DNA from: an uncultured Clostridia bacterium
Lineage (GTDB): Bacteria > Bacillota > Clostridia > Oscillospirales > CAG-272
Assembly: GCA_946410595.1 (NCBI GenBank)
Contig: CAMKAU010000008.1
Span: 1 to 42,501, forward strand
DNA length: 42,501 nt
Direction of reading: 5' to 3'
How positions within the stretch are numbered: position 1 is the stretch's first letter; each line of letters starts with the position of its first letter. A program made the position numbers and the translations under genes. Below are positions 8,041-14,876 of this stretch, in pieces. The notes beneath the pieces were generated by a model. It was not told where the DNA came from and searched no databases. It saw only the letters and a program-made list of their open reading frames with translations.

Positions 8041-8077
8041 AAAAAAACGCGGGTCCGGCCGGACCCGCGTTTTTTTG
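8041..8077. terminator. Bidirectional terminator
   Basis: Seven A, an 11-bp perfect stem CGCGGGTCCGG/CCGGACCCGCG and seven T. It serves both znuB and the converging DUF3592 gene. Confidence 0.9.
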
Positions 8078-8080
8078 TTG

Positions 8081-8491
8081 TTATCTTCCCCGGATGAAGA
8101 CCCGCACCCCGACCAGAGACACGATAAAGCCGACGGCGATCATGATGATCCCGAAGAGGCCGGAGCCCGTTTCTCCCCGGATCAAAAACTCCGTTGTGTC
8201 GGCGGGATTGTAAAGGATCTCCACCTTATCTCCCTCCTGATATTTTGGGGGATTTTGTCCGCTCGAGGCGGTCGCGGAAACGACCTTGTCTCCCGCCGTG
8301 TATTCGATCACGGGATAATAGGTGTAGGAGATAATGCCGTCGTCGCCGACGCTGTCTTCCGACTTGTTTCCGATCACAACGCCGGTCGCCGGCTCCGTGC
8401 AGCGTTTTTTCACCGCGTTTCCGTGCACCAGCAGAAAGATCCCCGCCGCGATCAGCAAAAGCCCGCAGAGTAAAACCACAATCCGTTTCAT
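8081..8491 (-). CDS. DUF3592-like membrane protein
   Basis: A 136-residue protein with an N-terminal membrane helix (about 4-21), a central beta-rich extracellular part and a C-terminal helix (about 110-130). The pattern YTYYPVIEYTAGD ... GDKVEILYNPADTTEFLI fits DUF3592, a family of small two-helix membrane proteins of unknown function. The start at 8491 has GGAGA upstream and follows a promoter at 8561-8589; upstream in-frame codons lie in the leader and include a hairpin. It sits between the two halves of the metal-uptake locus but has its own promoter and terminator, so a link to metal transport is not shown. Confidence 0.75.
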   Translation of the reverse strand: MKRIVVLLCGLLLIAAGIFLLVHGNAVKKRCTEPATGVVIGNKSEDSVGDDGIISYTYYPVIEYTAGDKVVSATASSGQNPPKYQEGDKVEILYNPADTTEFLIRGETGSGLFGIIMIAVGFIVSLVGVRVFIRGR

Positions 8492-8524
8492 AAAAATCTC
8501 CTTTTCCAAACTGTCGATCTGCCG

Positions 8525-8555
8525 CGGTTTTCCTCCGCGCCGCGGAGGGAAACCG
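8525..8555 (-). other. 5'-terminal hairpin in the DUF3592 leader
   Basis: A 15-bp arm pair (8525-8539 with 8541-8555) with one mismatch. It would form at the very 5' end of the transcript from the promoter at 8561-8589. It may stabilise the mRNA; no known RNA family recognised. Confidence 0.5.
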
Positions 8556-8560
8556 GTAAC

Positions 8561-8589
8561 AATATAGCACCTTTTTCCCGTTTTGTCAA
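8561..8589 (-). promoter_or_regulatory. Promoter of the DUF3592 gene
   Basis: On the minus strand, TTGACA (8584-8589), a 17-nt spacer and TATATT (8561-8566). Confidence 0.7.
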
Positions 8590-8608
8590 GAAAAAGAGCT
8601 TTCTCCCC

Positions 8609-8637
8609 TTGACGGCGCCGCAAAAAAACGGTATCAT
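8609..8637 (+). promoter_or_regulatory. Promoter of the DAYGRK-repeat gene
   Basis: TTGACG (8609-8614), a 17-nt spacer and TATCAT (8632-8637), 22 nt upstream of the start codon. Confidence 0.65.
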
Positions 8638-8659
8638 AGAAAAAACGACGGAGGACAAG

Positions 8660-8842
8660 ATGAACCAGATTCTGAAAGACGCCTACGGGCGCAAGATCGC
8701 CGAGATCCGGCAGGAAGGGACCCGGCAGACGATCTACGACGCCTACGGCCGCAAGCTCGGCGAGTTCGACGGCCGCATCACAAAGGACGCTTACGGCCGC
8801 AAGGTCGGAGAGGGCAATCTCCTCGCCGCGCTGATCCGCTGA
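8660..8842 (+). CDS. Small DAYGRK-repeat protein
   Basis: A 60-residue protein built from three repeats of about 16-20 residues, each carrying DAYGRK followed by a branched or Leu residue and G/AE (KDAYGRKIAE, YDAYGRKLGE, KDAYGRKVGE). It is charged, lacks a signal peptide or membrane helix, and is probably cytosolic with a small beta-repeat fold. A good -35/-10 pair, GGAGG before ATG 8660, and a strong terminator after the stop support a real gene. I do not recognise a named family; the YD-like repeat spacing only loosely recalls Rhs-type repeats. Function unknown. Confidence 0.75.
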   Translation: MNQILKDAYGRKIAEIRQEGTRQTIYDAYGRKLGEFDGRITKDAYGRKVGEGNLLAALIR

Positions 8843-8850
8843 AAAAAGAA

Positions 8851-8876
8851 AAAACGCTTCGGGAGAAGCGTTTTTT
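8851..8876. terminator. Bidirectional terminator
   Basis: Stem AAAACGCTTC (8851-8860), GGGA loop, GAAGCGTTTT (8865-8874) plus further T. It separates the DAYGRK gene from the converging lipoprotein gene. Confidence 0.85.
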
Positions 8877-8885
8877 CTTTTTCCG

Positions 8886-9494
8886 TTATTCCAGCACCGC
8901 GTCGAGCAGCTGGCAGTATTGCTGCTTTCCCTCTGTGTAAACGTCGAACACGCCGACGACGGTGATCTCCGACCCGAGCGCGGGGTAGTCCCGCGGGTAG
9001 TTGTAGCTTTCCGGCAGTACGAACTCGATCCCCTGCGAGCAGCAGGCGGTCGCGTCCGCGATCAGGCAGGCGTAATAGTTGCGGTCCTTCCCCTCGGCGA
9101 CGGCAAACTGCCCCCGCATCCGGACCGTTTTGCCGAGGTAGGAGGAGGGGTACTGCATCATATCGTAGACTTTGGCGTAGACCATCGTGCTGCCGAGGAC
9201 CGTCAGATCCAGGTCGCAGGTCCTCTTTTTCGGCGTTGCGGCGGGGGCGGTAACGGGAGAGGGAACGCTTGTTTCGCTTTCCGCCGGAGCGGCGGTCTCC
9301 GGCGCCGGGGAAGACGCGCTCTCCGCGGGGGCGGCGGCCGTCCCGCCGGCGGTCTCCTTTGCGCCCGCGAGGATGTCGGCGACCGTTTTTTCCCGCGGGG
9401 CGGGGACGGAGGAGATCGCCCGTTCGCTTTCCCCGCATCCGGCGAGGGAAAGCAGCAGGGCGACAAGCATAAAAAGGGAAAGAGAGCGTTTCAT
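8886..9494 (-). CDS. Lipoprotein downstream of the metal-binding protein gene
   Basis: A 202-residue lipoprotein. The signal ends in LAGC with lipidated C20. A flexible Ala/Pro/Ser/Thr/Glu-rich linker (about 28-90) is followed by a globular domain of about 110 residues with VYDMMQYPSSYLGKTVRMRGQF and LGSEITVVGVFDVYTEG, which suggests an OB-fold-like module. Its start overlaps the stop of the binding-protein gene (ATGA), so translation is coupled and it belongs to the same operon. The globular part has a CC pair in ATACCSQG and one other cysteine each side. Probably an extracellular accessory of metal uptake; the precise role is unknown. Confidence 0.8.
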   Translation of the reverse strand: MKRSLSLFMLVALLLSLAGCGESERAISSVPAPREKTVADILAGAKETAGGTAAAPAESASSPAPETAAPAESETSVPSPVTAPAATPKKRTCDLDLTVLGSTMVYAKVYDMMQYPSSYLGKTVRMRGQFAVAEGKDRNYYACLIADATACCSQGIEFVLPESYNYPRDYPALGSEITVVGVFDVYTEGKQQYCQLLDAVLE

Positions 9495-10465
9495 CGGGCT
9501 TTCTCCTCGCTCCCGAGGGCGGTTTTGAGGACCGCGAGGTTTTCCTCCATCAGGGAGAGATAGGTCGCGCCGTTTTTCACGTCCTCGGCGGTAACCGACT
9601 GGAGGGAGTTGAGCGTGAGGATCTTCTGATCCTTCGTTTTCGTATTCTCGCGGACGGTCCGCGCCAGGGAGCCGTCCGACGTTTCGATCTGCAGGATGGC
9701 GGGGAGGAAGAGCTCGTCCGTCTTTTTGGCAAGGAAGATCACGGTCTCAAAGCTCGCCTCCGTCTCCGCCGAGCAGCCGGAGAAGGCGGCAAAGTAGGAA
9801 AGGCCGTAATCGTCCGTCAGATACCGGAAGGGGAAACGGTCGGCAAAGAGGAGCGTTTTCGTCTTCGCGCCGGCGGCGGCGGCCCGGTAGGCGCCGTCCA
9901 GCCCGTTCAGCTTTTCGATATAGGCGTCCGCGTTCGCGCGGTAGAAACTTTCGCCCTCCGGATCGAGCGCGGCAAGCCGGTCCGCGAGGACCCGGCAGAG
10001 CGCGGCGGCATTCCGGAGAGAGAGCCAGATATGCTCGTCGTATTCCGTTTCTTCTTCCTCTTCTTCGCCGGAGGACTGCATCCCCTCCGCCGTTTCCTCC
10101 TCCTTGGCGGCGTCTCCGAGCGCGTCAAGGAGCGGGACGGTCTGCGGCTTTTTGTTCCCGGCGGCGGCAAGGGCGCGGCCGATCCATTCGTCGGACTCTC
10201 CGCCGACGTAAACGAGCAGGTCGCAGGCGGTGATCTCCGCTACGTCTTTGGCGCGCGGCTGATAGCTGTGCAGGTCGACGCCGTTGTCCAGCAGCAGCGT
10301 GATCTGCGCGCGGTCTCCGGCGATCTCGCGGAGCCAGTCGCAGAGAGGGAAGATCGTGGCGATGACGCGCGGCTTGCCGTCCCCGCGCGGCGCGGCGGCG
10401 CCGCACCCGCCGAGAGCGGGAAGGAGTAAACAGAAACATAAAAACAGGGTAAGGATCCTTTTCAT
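9491..10465 (-). CDS. znuA: Metal (zinc-type) ABC transporter substrate-binding lipoprotein
   Basis: A 324-residue cluster A-I metal-binding protein, tethered by lipidated C21 (ALGGC). It captures metal outside the cell and hands it to the permease at 7187. Expected ligands are visible: H66 in VDLHSYQP and H145 in YDEHIW. The usual third histidine is replaced by aspartate, D209 in FADRFPFRYL. An acidic run of Glu residues (about 134-141) precedes H145, where many ZnuA proteins carry a His-rich loop. The start at 10465 has AGG upstream. It is the second gene of a minus-strand operon with a Cys-rich membrane protein before it and a coupled lipoprotein after it. Zinc is likely; Mn is possible. 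Confidence 0.88.
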   Translation of the reverse strand: MKRILTLFLCFCLLLPALGGCGAAAPRGDGKPRVIATIFPLCDWLREIAGDRAQITLLLDNGVDLHSYQPRAKDVAEITACDLLVYVGGESDEWIGRALAAAGNKKPQTVPLLDALGDAAKEEETAEGMQSSGEEEEEETEYDEHIWLSLRNAAALCRVLADRLAALDPEGESFYRANADAYIEKLNGLDGAYRAAAAGAKTKTLLFADRFPFRYLTDDYGLSYFAAFSGCSAETEASFETVIFLAKKTDELFLPAILQIETSDGSLARTVRENTKTKDQKILTLNSLQSVTAEDVKNGATYLSLMEENLAVLKTALGSEEKAR

Positions 10466-10511
10466 CAGACAAACCTCCGAATATGGGAAAAATAGGGGAA
10501 AAAGAGCCCCG

Positions 10512-10808
10512 TCAATTCAGAAGCTTGACCTTGCGGGCAACGGGAGAGAAGCCGCACGGCGTCCGGCGTGCGGCGGGGAGGACGCGGCGCGCGGAAAGCG
10601 CGGCGCCAAGCGGAAAAAGGAGGGCGGGCGCCGCAAGAGCAAATCCTGCCAGCGTCTCCCGGCAGAGCGCGAGAACGGAGCAGACCGGGCAGTCCGCGCC
10701 CGCGCAGTCGTGGTCCGCCTCAAGAAGGAGGAACAGCGCCGAAAAAAGAAGCGCAAACGTGAGAAAAAAGGCGAGCGCCGCGGCGGCGGCACGTCGGTTT
10801 TGTTTCAT
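10512..10808 (-). CDS. Small membrane protein with a His/Cys motif, first gene of the binding-protein operon
   Basis: A 98-residue protein with a membrane helix at about 9-29, a short loop ADHDCAGADCPVCSVLALC (H33, C35, C40, C43, C49) and a second hydrophobic helix at about 53-73. The loop has the makings of a metal or redox site and would face outward if the N-terminus is inside. The start at 10808 has GGAGG 6 nt upstream; an upstream in-frame ATG has no such site. A promoter at 10834-10862 starts this operon, with the binding protein 46 bp downstream. I recall similar HDC..CPxC miniproteins beside zinc transporters in Clostridia, but know of no established function. A metal-delivery or sensing accessory is inference. 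Confidence 0.75.
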   Translation of the reverse strand: MKQNRRAAAAALAFFLTFALLFSALFLLLEADHDCAGADCPVCSVLALCRETLAGFALAAPALLFPLGAALSARRVLPAARRTPCGFSPVARKVKLLN

Positions 10809-10833
10809 CGGGATCCTCCTTTCCGTTTTTTCC

Positions 10834-10862
10834 ATCATAGCACAACAAAAAGGAAAAGTCAA
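10834..10862 (-). promoter_or_regulatory. Promoter of the binding-protein operon
   Basis: On the minus strand, TTGACT (10857-10862), a 17-nt spacer and TATGAT (10834-10839). Unlike the transporter operon, no AAAATGA...TCATTTT palindrome is seen here. Confidence 0.75.
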
Positions 10863-10879
10863 TCGCGGCGGGCGGGGAA

Positions 10880-10908
10880 TTGACAGACGGGCGCCGCCGT
10901 GCTACAAT
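10880..10908 (+). promoter_or_regulatory. Promoter of aroK
   Basis: TTGACA (10880-10885), a 17-nt spacer and TACAAT (10903-10908). It is back to back with the divergent promoter at 10834-10862; the two -35 boxes are 17 bp apart. Confidence 0.75.
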
Positions 10909-10930
10909 AAGGCGCGAAAGGAAGGGGACT

Positions 10931-11431
10931 ATGAACATCGTACTGATCGGGATGCCCGGCTGCGGGAAAAGCACCGTCGGCGTCCTTCTCGCCAAAACGC
11001 TGGTGCGCGACTTTCTCGATACCGATCTCCTCATCCAGAAGGAAAAGGGCTGCAGTCTCTCCGAGCTGATCGGGCGGGAGGGGACGGAGGCCTTCAAACG
11101 GACGGAAAACGACGTGATCCTCTCCGCCGACCCGCGCGACGCCGTGGTGGCGACCGGCGGGAGCGCCGTTTACGGCGCGGCGGCGATGAAAAAACTGAAG
11201 GAAAACGGCGTGCTCGTCTATCTCCGTCTGCCGCCAGCGGAGCTGGAAAAGCGGATCCGCAACATCCGCACCCGCGGAATCGCGATGGCGCCGGGCACGA
11301 CCATCGCGGAGCTCGCCCGCGAGCGCGAGCCGCTCTACGAGCGGTACGCCGACCTCACCGTCGACTGTCTCGGCCTTTCCGCCGAGGAGTGCGTGGAGCG
11401 GATCGCCGCCGCCGTTGCGCAAAAGATATGA
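10931..11431 (+). CDS. aroK: Shikimate kinase
   Basis: A 166-residue P-loop kinase that phosphorylates shikimate at O3 with ATP in aromatic amino acid synthesis. Walker A is GMPGCGKST (7-15). The shikimate-binding DTD (FLDTDLLI), the Arg-containing EAFKRTEN segment and the GG motif ATGGSAV follow in the usual order, with the lid R residue further on. ATG 10931 has AAGGAAGGGG upstream; the frame extends further 5' only through the promoter. Length matches the family. It is monocistronic between its promoter and the terminator that starts at the stop codon. No other aromatic-pathway gene is in the window. Confidence 0.92.
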   Translation: MNIVLIGMPGCGKSTVGVLLAKTLVRDFLDTDLLIQKEKGCSLSELIGREGTEAFKRTENDVILSADPRDAVVATGGSAVYGAAAMKKLKENGVLVYLRLPPAELEKRIRNIRTRGIAMAPGTTIAELAREREPLYERYADLTVDCLGLSAEECVERIAAAVAQKI

Positions 11432-11463
11432 AAAAAAGCGTCTGCCGGAGCAGACGCTTTTTT
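11431..11463. terminator. Bidirectional terminator after aroK
   Basis: A-run, stem AGCGTCTGC, CGGA loop, GCAGACGCT, then T-run. It also serves the converging gene at 11473. Confidence 0.88.
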
Positions 11464-11472
11464 GACGCCGTT

Positions 11473-11955
11473 TTATTTCAGGAAACCGAAGCCGCGGACG
11501 ATGGGCAGCTCTTTCGCCTTGCCGTTACAGATGGAGAAGAAGGCGATGATCTCCAGAACGAAGATGATCGCGTAGCCGATGCCGGCGACGATCCAGCCGA
11601 GGATCGGGATGATGCAGAGAAAGGCCAGAAGAATAGAAAGGACCGTGAGCTTCAGCGCCTGGCGGACGTGAAAGCCGGCGTAGGGGGACTGGTTGGCCGC
11701 CAGAAGGGCGATGATGATGCCGATCGCGCCGAGCAGATAGACGAGCATCGCGATCACCTTGTTGTCGGAAATATCCTTCGGATCGAATTCCGCGGTGTGA
11801 TCGTAGGGGTCGGCGGCGGGCTGCTGATAGGCCGGCTGCTGATAGGTCTGCTGCTGGTAGGCGCCGGACTGGTTCTGCGCAAAGGGCGCGCCGCACTTGG
11901 TGCAGAAGGCGGCGTTGTCGTCCATGGGCTGTCCGCAAACGTTACAGATTTTCAT
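11473..11955 (-). CDS. Zinc-ribbon membrane protein (DUF4870-like)
   Basis: A 160-residue protein. The N-terminus is a zinc ribbon with two CxxC pairs (C4/C7 and C18/C21), followed by a Gln/Tyr/Pro-rich linker with repeats of YQQPA/YQQQT (about 30-48). The rest has three membrane helices, with FHVRQALKL between the first and second, the hallmark of the DUF4870/Tic20-like group of small membrane proteins. The ribbon is presumably cytoplasmic. The start at 11955 has AGAGG upstream and a consensus promoter at 12001-12029. Function is unknown in the family; zinc-ribbon plus helices is a common layout in Firmicutes. Confidence 0.82.
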   Translation of the reverse strand: MKICNVCGQPMDDNAAFCTKCGAPFAQNQSGAYQQQTYQQPAYQQPAADPYDHTAEFDPKDISDNKVIAMLVYLLGAIGIIIALLAANQSPYAGFHVRQALKLTVLSILLAFLCIIPILGWIVAGIGYAIIFVLEIIAFFSICNGKAKELPIVRGFGFLK

Positions 11956-12000
11956 ACTGTTACCTCTTTTCTCTTAATATCCATGGAAAAATCCGCTTTC

Positions 12001-12029
12001 AATATAGCACGGAACGCGCCGTTTGTCAA
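12001..12029 (-). promoter_or_regulatory. Promoter of the zinc-ribbon protein gene
   Basis: On the minus strand, TTGACA (12024-12029), a 17-nt spacer and TATATT (12001-12006). Confidence 0.72.
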
Positions 12030-12077
12030 GCCGGGGGAGAACGATCGCCCGGAAAACGGGATTTTTTTGCGTTTTTC

Positions 12078-12106
12078 TTGCAACGGGGAGAGCGGTGTGA
12101 TAGAAT
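12078..12106 (+). promoter_or_regulatory. Promoter of the SGNH hydrolase operon
   Basis: TTGCAA (12078-12083), a 17-nt spacer and TAGAAT (12101-12106), 79 nt upstream of the chosen start. Confidence 0.6.
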
Positions 12107-12185
12107 AATGCCAAAACGAAGAAACGCGGAAAAAAACGGACGGGAGCCCTTCTTTTTGCCGCCGGACGCGCCAAAGGAGAGAAAA

Positions 12186-12929
12186 ATGCCGGAAAAAACC
12201 TGCCCGGAAAGGATCCTCTTTATCGGCAACAGCTACACCTACGCAAACAAACTCTGGGACGTGATCGCCGCGCTGGCGGCGGCGGAGGGCCGTCCGGTTG
12301 CGGTCGCCTCGGTCACCGAGGGCGGCCGGACGCTGAAGTATTTTAACGATCCCGCGGGAGAAAAAGGGAAAGAAGCGCGCGCGGCGATCGCGGAAGGCGG
12401 GTTCGATACCGTCGTGCTGCAGGAGCAGAGTCTCCGCCCGGCGATCTCCCCCTCGCTCTTCTTCGAGGCGGCGTCCTCCCTCTGCGCGCAGATCCGCGCG
12501 GCGGGCGCCGAGCCGGTCTTTTACGCCACCTGGGGCCGGCGCGAGGGCGCGCCCGCGCTGGCGCGCTATCACCTCACCAACGCGACGATGACGGAAAAGC
12601 TGAACGCCGCGTACCGCAAGGCGGGCGAGGAAAACGGCGCCCGCGTCGCCTGCGCGGGGCTTGCCTTTTACGAGATTTATACCGGGCGCCCGGAGATCGA
12701 GCTGTATCAGGACGACGGCTCGCACCCCTCCCCGGCGGGGACCCTCCTCGCCGCCCTGACCCTCTATCGCGTCCTGTTTGGAAAGGCGCCGCAAAACGGC
12801 GCCGCCGTCGCCGCGGAGAGCGGCGTTTCCCCCGCCGCGTACGAGCGGCTCCTCGCCGCCGCGGAAAACGCCGCGGCAAAGGACCCCTTCGCTGAAAAAA
12901 CGGAAAGGAAGAAACACGATGAAAATTGA
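12186..12929 (+). CDS. SGNH/GDSL-like hydrolase (DUF4886-like)
   Basis: A 247-residue protein with the SGNH fold signature: block I ILFIGNSYTYANKLWDV gives the nucleophile serine (GNS), and the C-terminal DDGSHPSPAG gives the Asp-x-x-His of block V. VVLQEQS near residue 80 and FYATWGRR fit the DUF4886 group. There is no signal peptide, so it is probably cytosolic, acting on an unknown ester, perhaps an acetyl group. ATG 12186 has AAAGGAGAG upstream; the in-frame ATG 12108 sits within the promoter region without a ribosome site. The gene overlaps the next by 11 bp, forming an operon with an M42 peptidase. Confidence 0.82.
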   Translation: MPEKTCPERILFIGNSYTYANKLWDVIAALAAAEGRPVAVASVTEGGRTLKYFNDPAGEKGKEARAAIAEGGFDTVVLQEQSLRPAISPSLFFEAASSLCAQIRAAGAEPVFYATWGRREGAPALARYHLTNATMTEKLNAAYRKAGEENGARVACAGLAFYEIYTGRPEIELYQDDGSHPSPAGTLLAALTLYRVLFGKAPQNGAAVAAESGVSPAAYERLLAAAENAAAKDPFAEKTERKKHDEN

Positions 12930-13962
12930 AAAAGACGAATACCGCGCCTATTATACCGATCTCCTCCTCGAACTGATGGCCGCTCCCAGCCCGAGCGGCT
13001 ACTGGCGCGAGGTGATGGAGGTCGTCAAACGGAGAGCGGAGGAAAACGGCGCCTCCTTCACCCTGACCCGCAAGGGCTGCGGCGTCATCACGGTCAAAGG
13101 CGCGGAGGAGGGCGAGGCGCTGGGCGCCTGCGCGCATTGCGACACCCTCGGCGCGATGGTCCGCTCGGCGGGCGCGGACGGCGGCATCAACTTCACCGTC
13201 GTCGGCGGTCCCCTGCTCCCCACGCTGGACGGCGAATACTGCGCCGTGATCACCGGGGAGGGGAAGAAGTACAGCGGCACCATCCTCTCCAAAAGCCCCG
13301 CCGTTCACGTTTATTCCGACGCGCGGACGAGGGAGCGCAGCGCGGAGAATATGTACGTCCGGCTCGACGAGGTCGTTTCATCCGCGGAGGACGTGCGCGC
13401 CCTCGGGATCGAGAACGGCGACTATATCTGCTTCGACCCCAAGACGACGGTAACGGACAGCGGCTATATCAAATCCCGCTTTCTCGACGATAAGGCGAGC
13501 GTGGCCTGCCTTCTCACCTGCGTGCATATCCTGCGCGACAAGGGCGTCGTTCCCCCGCGCGATCTGAAGATCCTGATCACCATGTACGAGGAGGTCGGGC
13601 ACGGCGCCTCCTACGTCCCCGAGGGGATCTCCTCGATGCTCGGCGTGGATATGGGCTGCATCGGGGAGGATCTCTCCTGCACCGAGCACGACGTTTCCGT
13701 CTGCGCCAAGGACAGCGGCGGCCCCTACGATTACGCCCTGACCAAGCGTCTTATCTCCCTTGCAAAGGAGAACGGACTTTCCTACGCCGTCGATATCTAC
13801 CCCTACTACGGCTCGGACGTGGAGGCGATGTGGCGCGCGGGCTACGACGTCCCCGGCGCGCTGATCGGCACCGGCGTTCACGCCTCCCACGGGATGGAAC
13901 GCACCCACCTTGACGGCGTGTTCAACACGATCTCCCTCATTCTTCTCTATTTCGGCGTTTGA
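12919..13962 (+). CDS. M42-family aminopeptidase
   Basis: A 347-residue cytosolic metallo-aminopeptidase of family M42, which trims N-terminal residues from peptides. Metal and catalytic residues appear in order: His in ACAHCDTLGAMV, Asp in SRFLDDKAS, the EE pair in TMYEEVGHGAS, Asp in GVDMGCIGED, and His near the end in TGVHASHGMERTH. ATG 12919 is inside the end of the SGNH gene with GGAAAGGAAG upstream, so translation is likely coupled. Length agrees with the family. The partnership with an esterase-like enzyme suggests turnover of small conjugates, but that is inference. Confidence 0.9.
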   Translation: MKIEKDEYRAYYTDLLLELMAAPSPSGYWREVMEVVKRRAEENGASFTLTRKGCGVITVKGAEEGEALGACAHCDTLGAMVRSAGADGGINFTVVGGPLLPTLDGEYCAVITGEGKKYSGTILSKSPAVHVYSDARTRERSAENMYVRLDEVVSSAEDVRALGIENGDYICFDPKTTVTDSGYIKSRFLDDKASVACLLTCVHILRDKGVVPPRDLKILITMYEEVGHGASYVPEGISSMLGVDMGCIGEDLSCTEHDVSVCAKDSGGPYDYALTKRLISLAKENGLSYAVDIYPYYGSDVEAMWRAGYDVPGALIGTGVHASHGMERTHLDGVFNTISLILLYFGV

Positions 13963-13988
13963 AGAACGCCCGGAAAGGACTTACTGTG

Positions 13989-14495
13989 ATGAAAAAACGG
14001 ATCCTTCTCTTCGCGCTCGTTCTCGCTCTTGCGGCCGCGCTGGCCGCCTGCGCGGAAAACGGAAAAGACCCCGCCGATCCGACCGGCGCCGCCGTAACGG
14101 AAGAAAAAACAGGCGCCGACACGACCGGCGTGCCGGAAACGGCCGCCGCCGGCACCGAACAGCCGGCGGAAACGGCCGCCGCGCCCGGTACGACCGGAGC
14201 CGCGGAGACCGCCGCAAGACCCGCGACCGGCACGACCGCCGTCGGGGAAACGGCCCGCGCCGACGAAACCGCCGCCCCCGGGGCGGAAACGCAGCCCGCC
14301 GCGCCGGAAACAACAGCGGGCGGGAGCGGAAAACCGGCGGAAACCACCGCCGCGCCGCAAACCGCAGCCCCCGAAACGACGAACGCTCCCGAAACGACGA
14401 ACGCCCCCGCCACCACGGCGGTCAAGCCCCTCACGCCCTCGCACGCAAAGGAAGGCACCGAGATCGACGCCGGCGACCTCGACGGCTGGGAATAA
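13989..14495 (+). CDS. Thr/Ala/Pro/Glu-rich lipoprotein without a globular domain
   Basis: A 168-residue protein with a lipoprotein signal (LAAC, lipidated C21), then about 115 residues of Glu-Thr-Ala-Pro-rich sequence with ETTNAP and ETAA-type repeats, and a short end HAKEGTEIDAGDLDGWE. Nothing looks folded. Such tails usually link a lipid anchor to a domain; here the domain is missing, so it is either a wall-spanning spacer, a truncated protein, or an antigen-like lipoprotein. ATG 13989 (or GTG 13986) lies 27 bp after the M42 gene with GGAAAGGA upstream, so it may be the third gene of that operon. Tandem repeats follow directly. Function unknown. Confidence 0.65.
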   Translation: MKKRILLFALVLALAAALAACAENGKDPADPTGAAVTEEKTGADTTGVPETAAAGTEQPAETAAAPGTTGAAETAARPATGTTAVGETARADETAAPGAETQPAAPETTAGGSGKPAETTAAPQTAAPETTNAPETTNAPATTAVKPLTPSHAKEGTEIDAGDLDGWE

Positions 14496-14519
14496 CCTAC
14501 TTTTCTGAAGAAAAGTAGG
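14496..14519. other. Perfect hairpin after the lipoprotein gene
   Basis: CCTACTTTTCT (14496-14506), GA, AGAAAAGTAGG (14509-14519), one base after the stop codon. It has no T-run after it; it may be the leading end of the repeat array or a transcript-end processing hairpin. Confidence 0.6.
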
Positions 14520-14800
14520 CAAAAGACTTTTTGAAATCGGGGGGAAATATGGAGCGAACACGGCCTCCCGACTTTGACAAAGTATGAAAGCTTGCAAGAA
14601 CGGGTATTTTCGCAGAAAAACAGGCAAAAGACTTTTTGAAACCGGGGGAAAATAAGGAGCGAACACGGCCTCCCGGTTTTGATAAAACCTTAAACTCGCG
14701 GGAACGAACATTCCCGCAGAAAAACAGGCAAAAGACTGCTTCATATCGGAGAAAACCGGGGCGCGAACGGCCGCGCCGGGGAAAAACGGCGGGAAAAAAC
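14517..14800 (+). repeat. Tandem repeat, about 105 bp unit, 2.7 copies
   Basis: Units begin AGGCAAAAGACT at 14517, 14622 and 14726 (periods 105 and 104). The first two also share GGAGCGAACACGGCCTCCCG and end in GCAGAAAAAC; the third is divergent and decays near 14800. Much of the 538-bp stretch between genes (14496-15033) is this array; the rest is a terminator and the garK leader. No coding sequence is seen in it. Confidence 0.85.
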
Positions 14801-14813
14801 CGCGGCAAAAAAA

Positions 14814-14838
14814 GAGGTCGTCCCCGACCTCCTTTTTT
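14814..14838. terminator. Terminator ending the repeat array
   Basis: Stem GAGGTCG (14814-14820), TCCC, CGACCTC (14825-14831), then C and TTTTTT; seven A upstream make it potentially bidirectional. Confidence 0.8.
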
Positions 14839-14864
14839 GGGACCATATATTAGACGACTATAAA
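14837..14864 (+). promoter_or_regulatory. Possible promoter of the glycerate kinase gene
   Basis: TTGGGA (14837-14842), a 16-nt spacer and TATAAA (14859-14864). The -35 match is weak, but the -10 is good and would start transcription just before the structured leader. Confidence 0.35.
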
Positions 14865-14876
14865 ATATAAAAGTTC

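Noticed and set aside
14517..14800. CRISPR or insertion-sequence ends
   Set aside because: Units of about 105 bp are repeated whole, without unique spacers, and no transposase or terminal inverted repeats are present.
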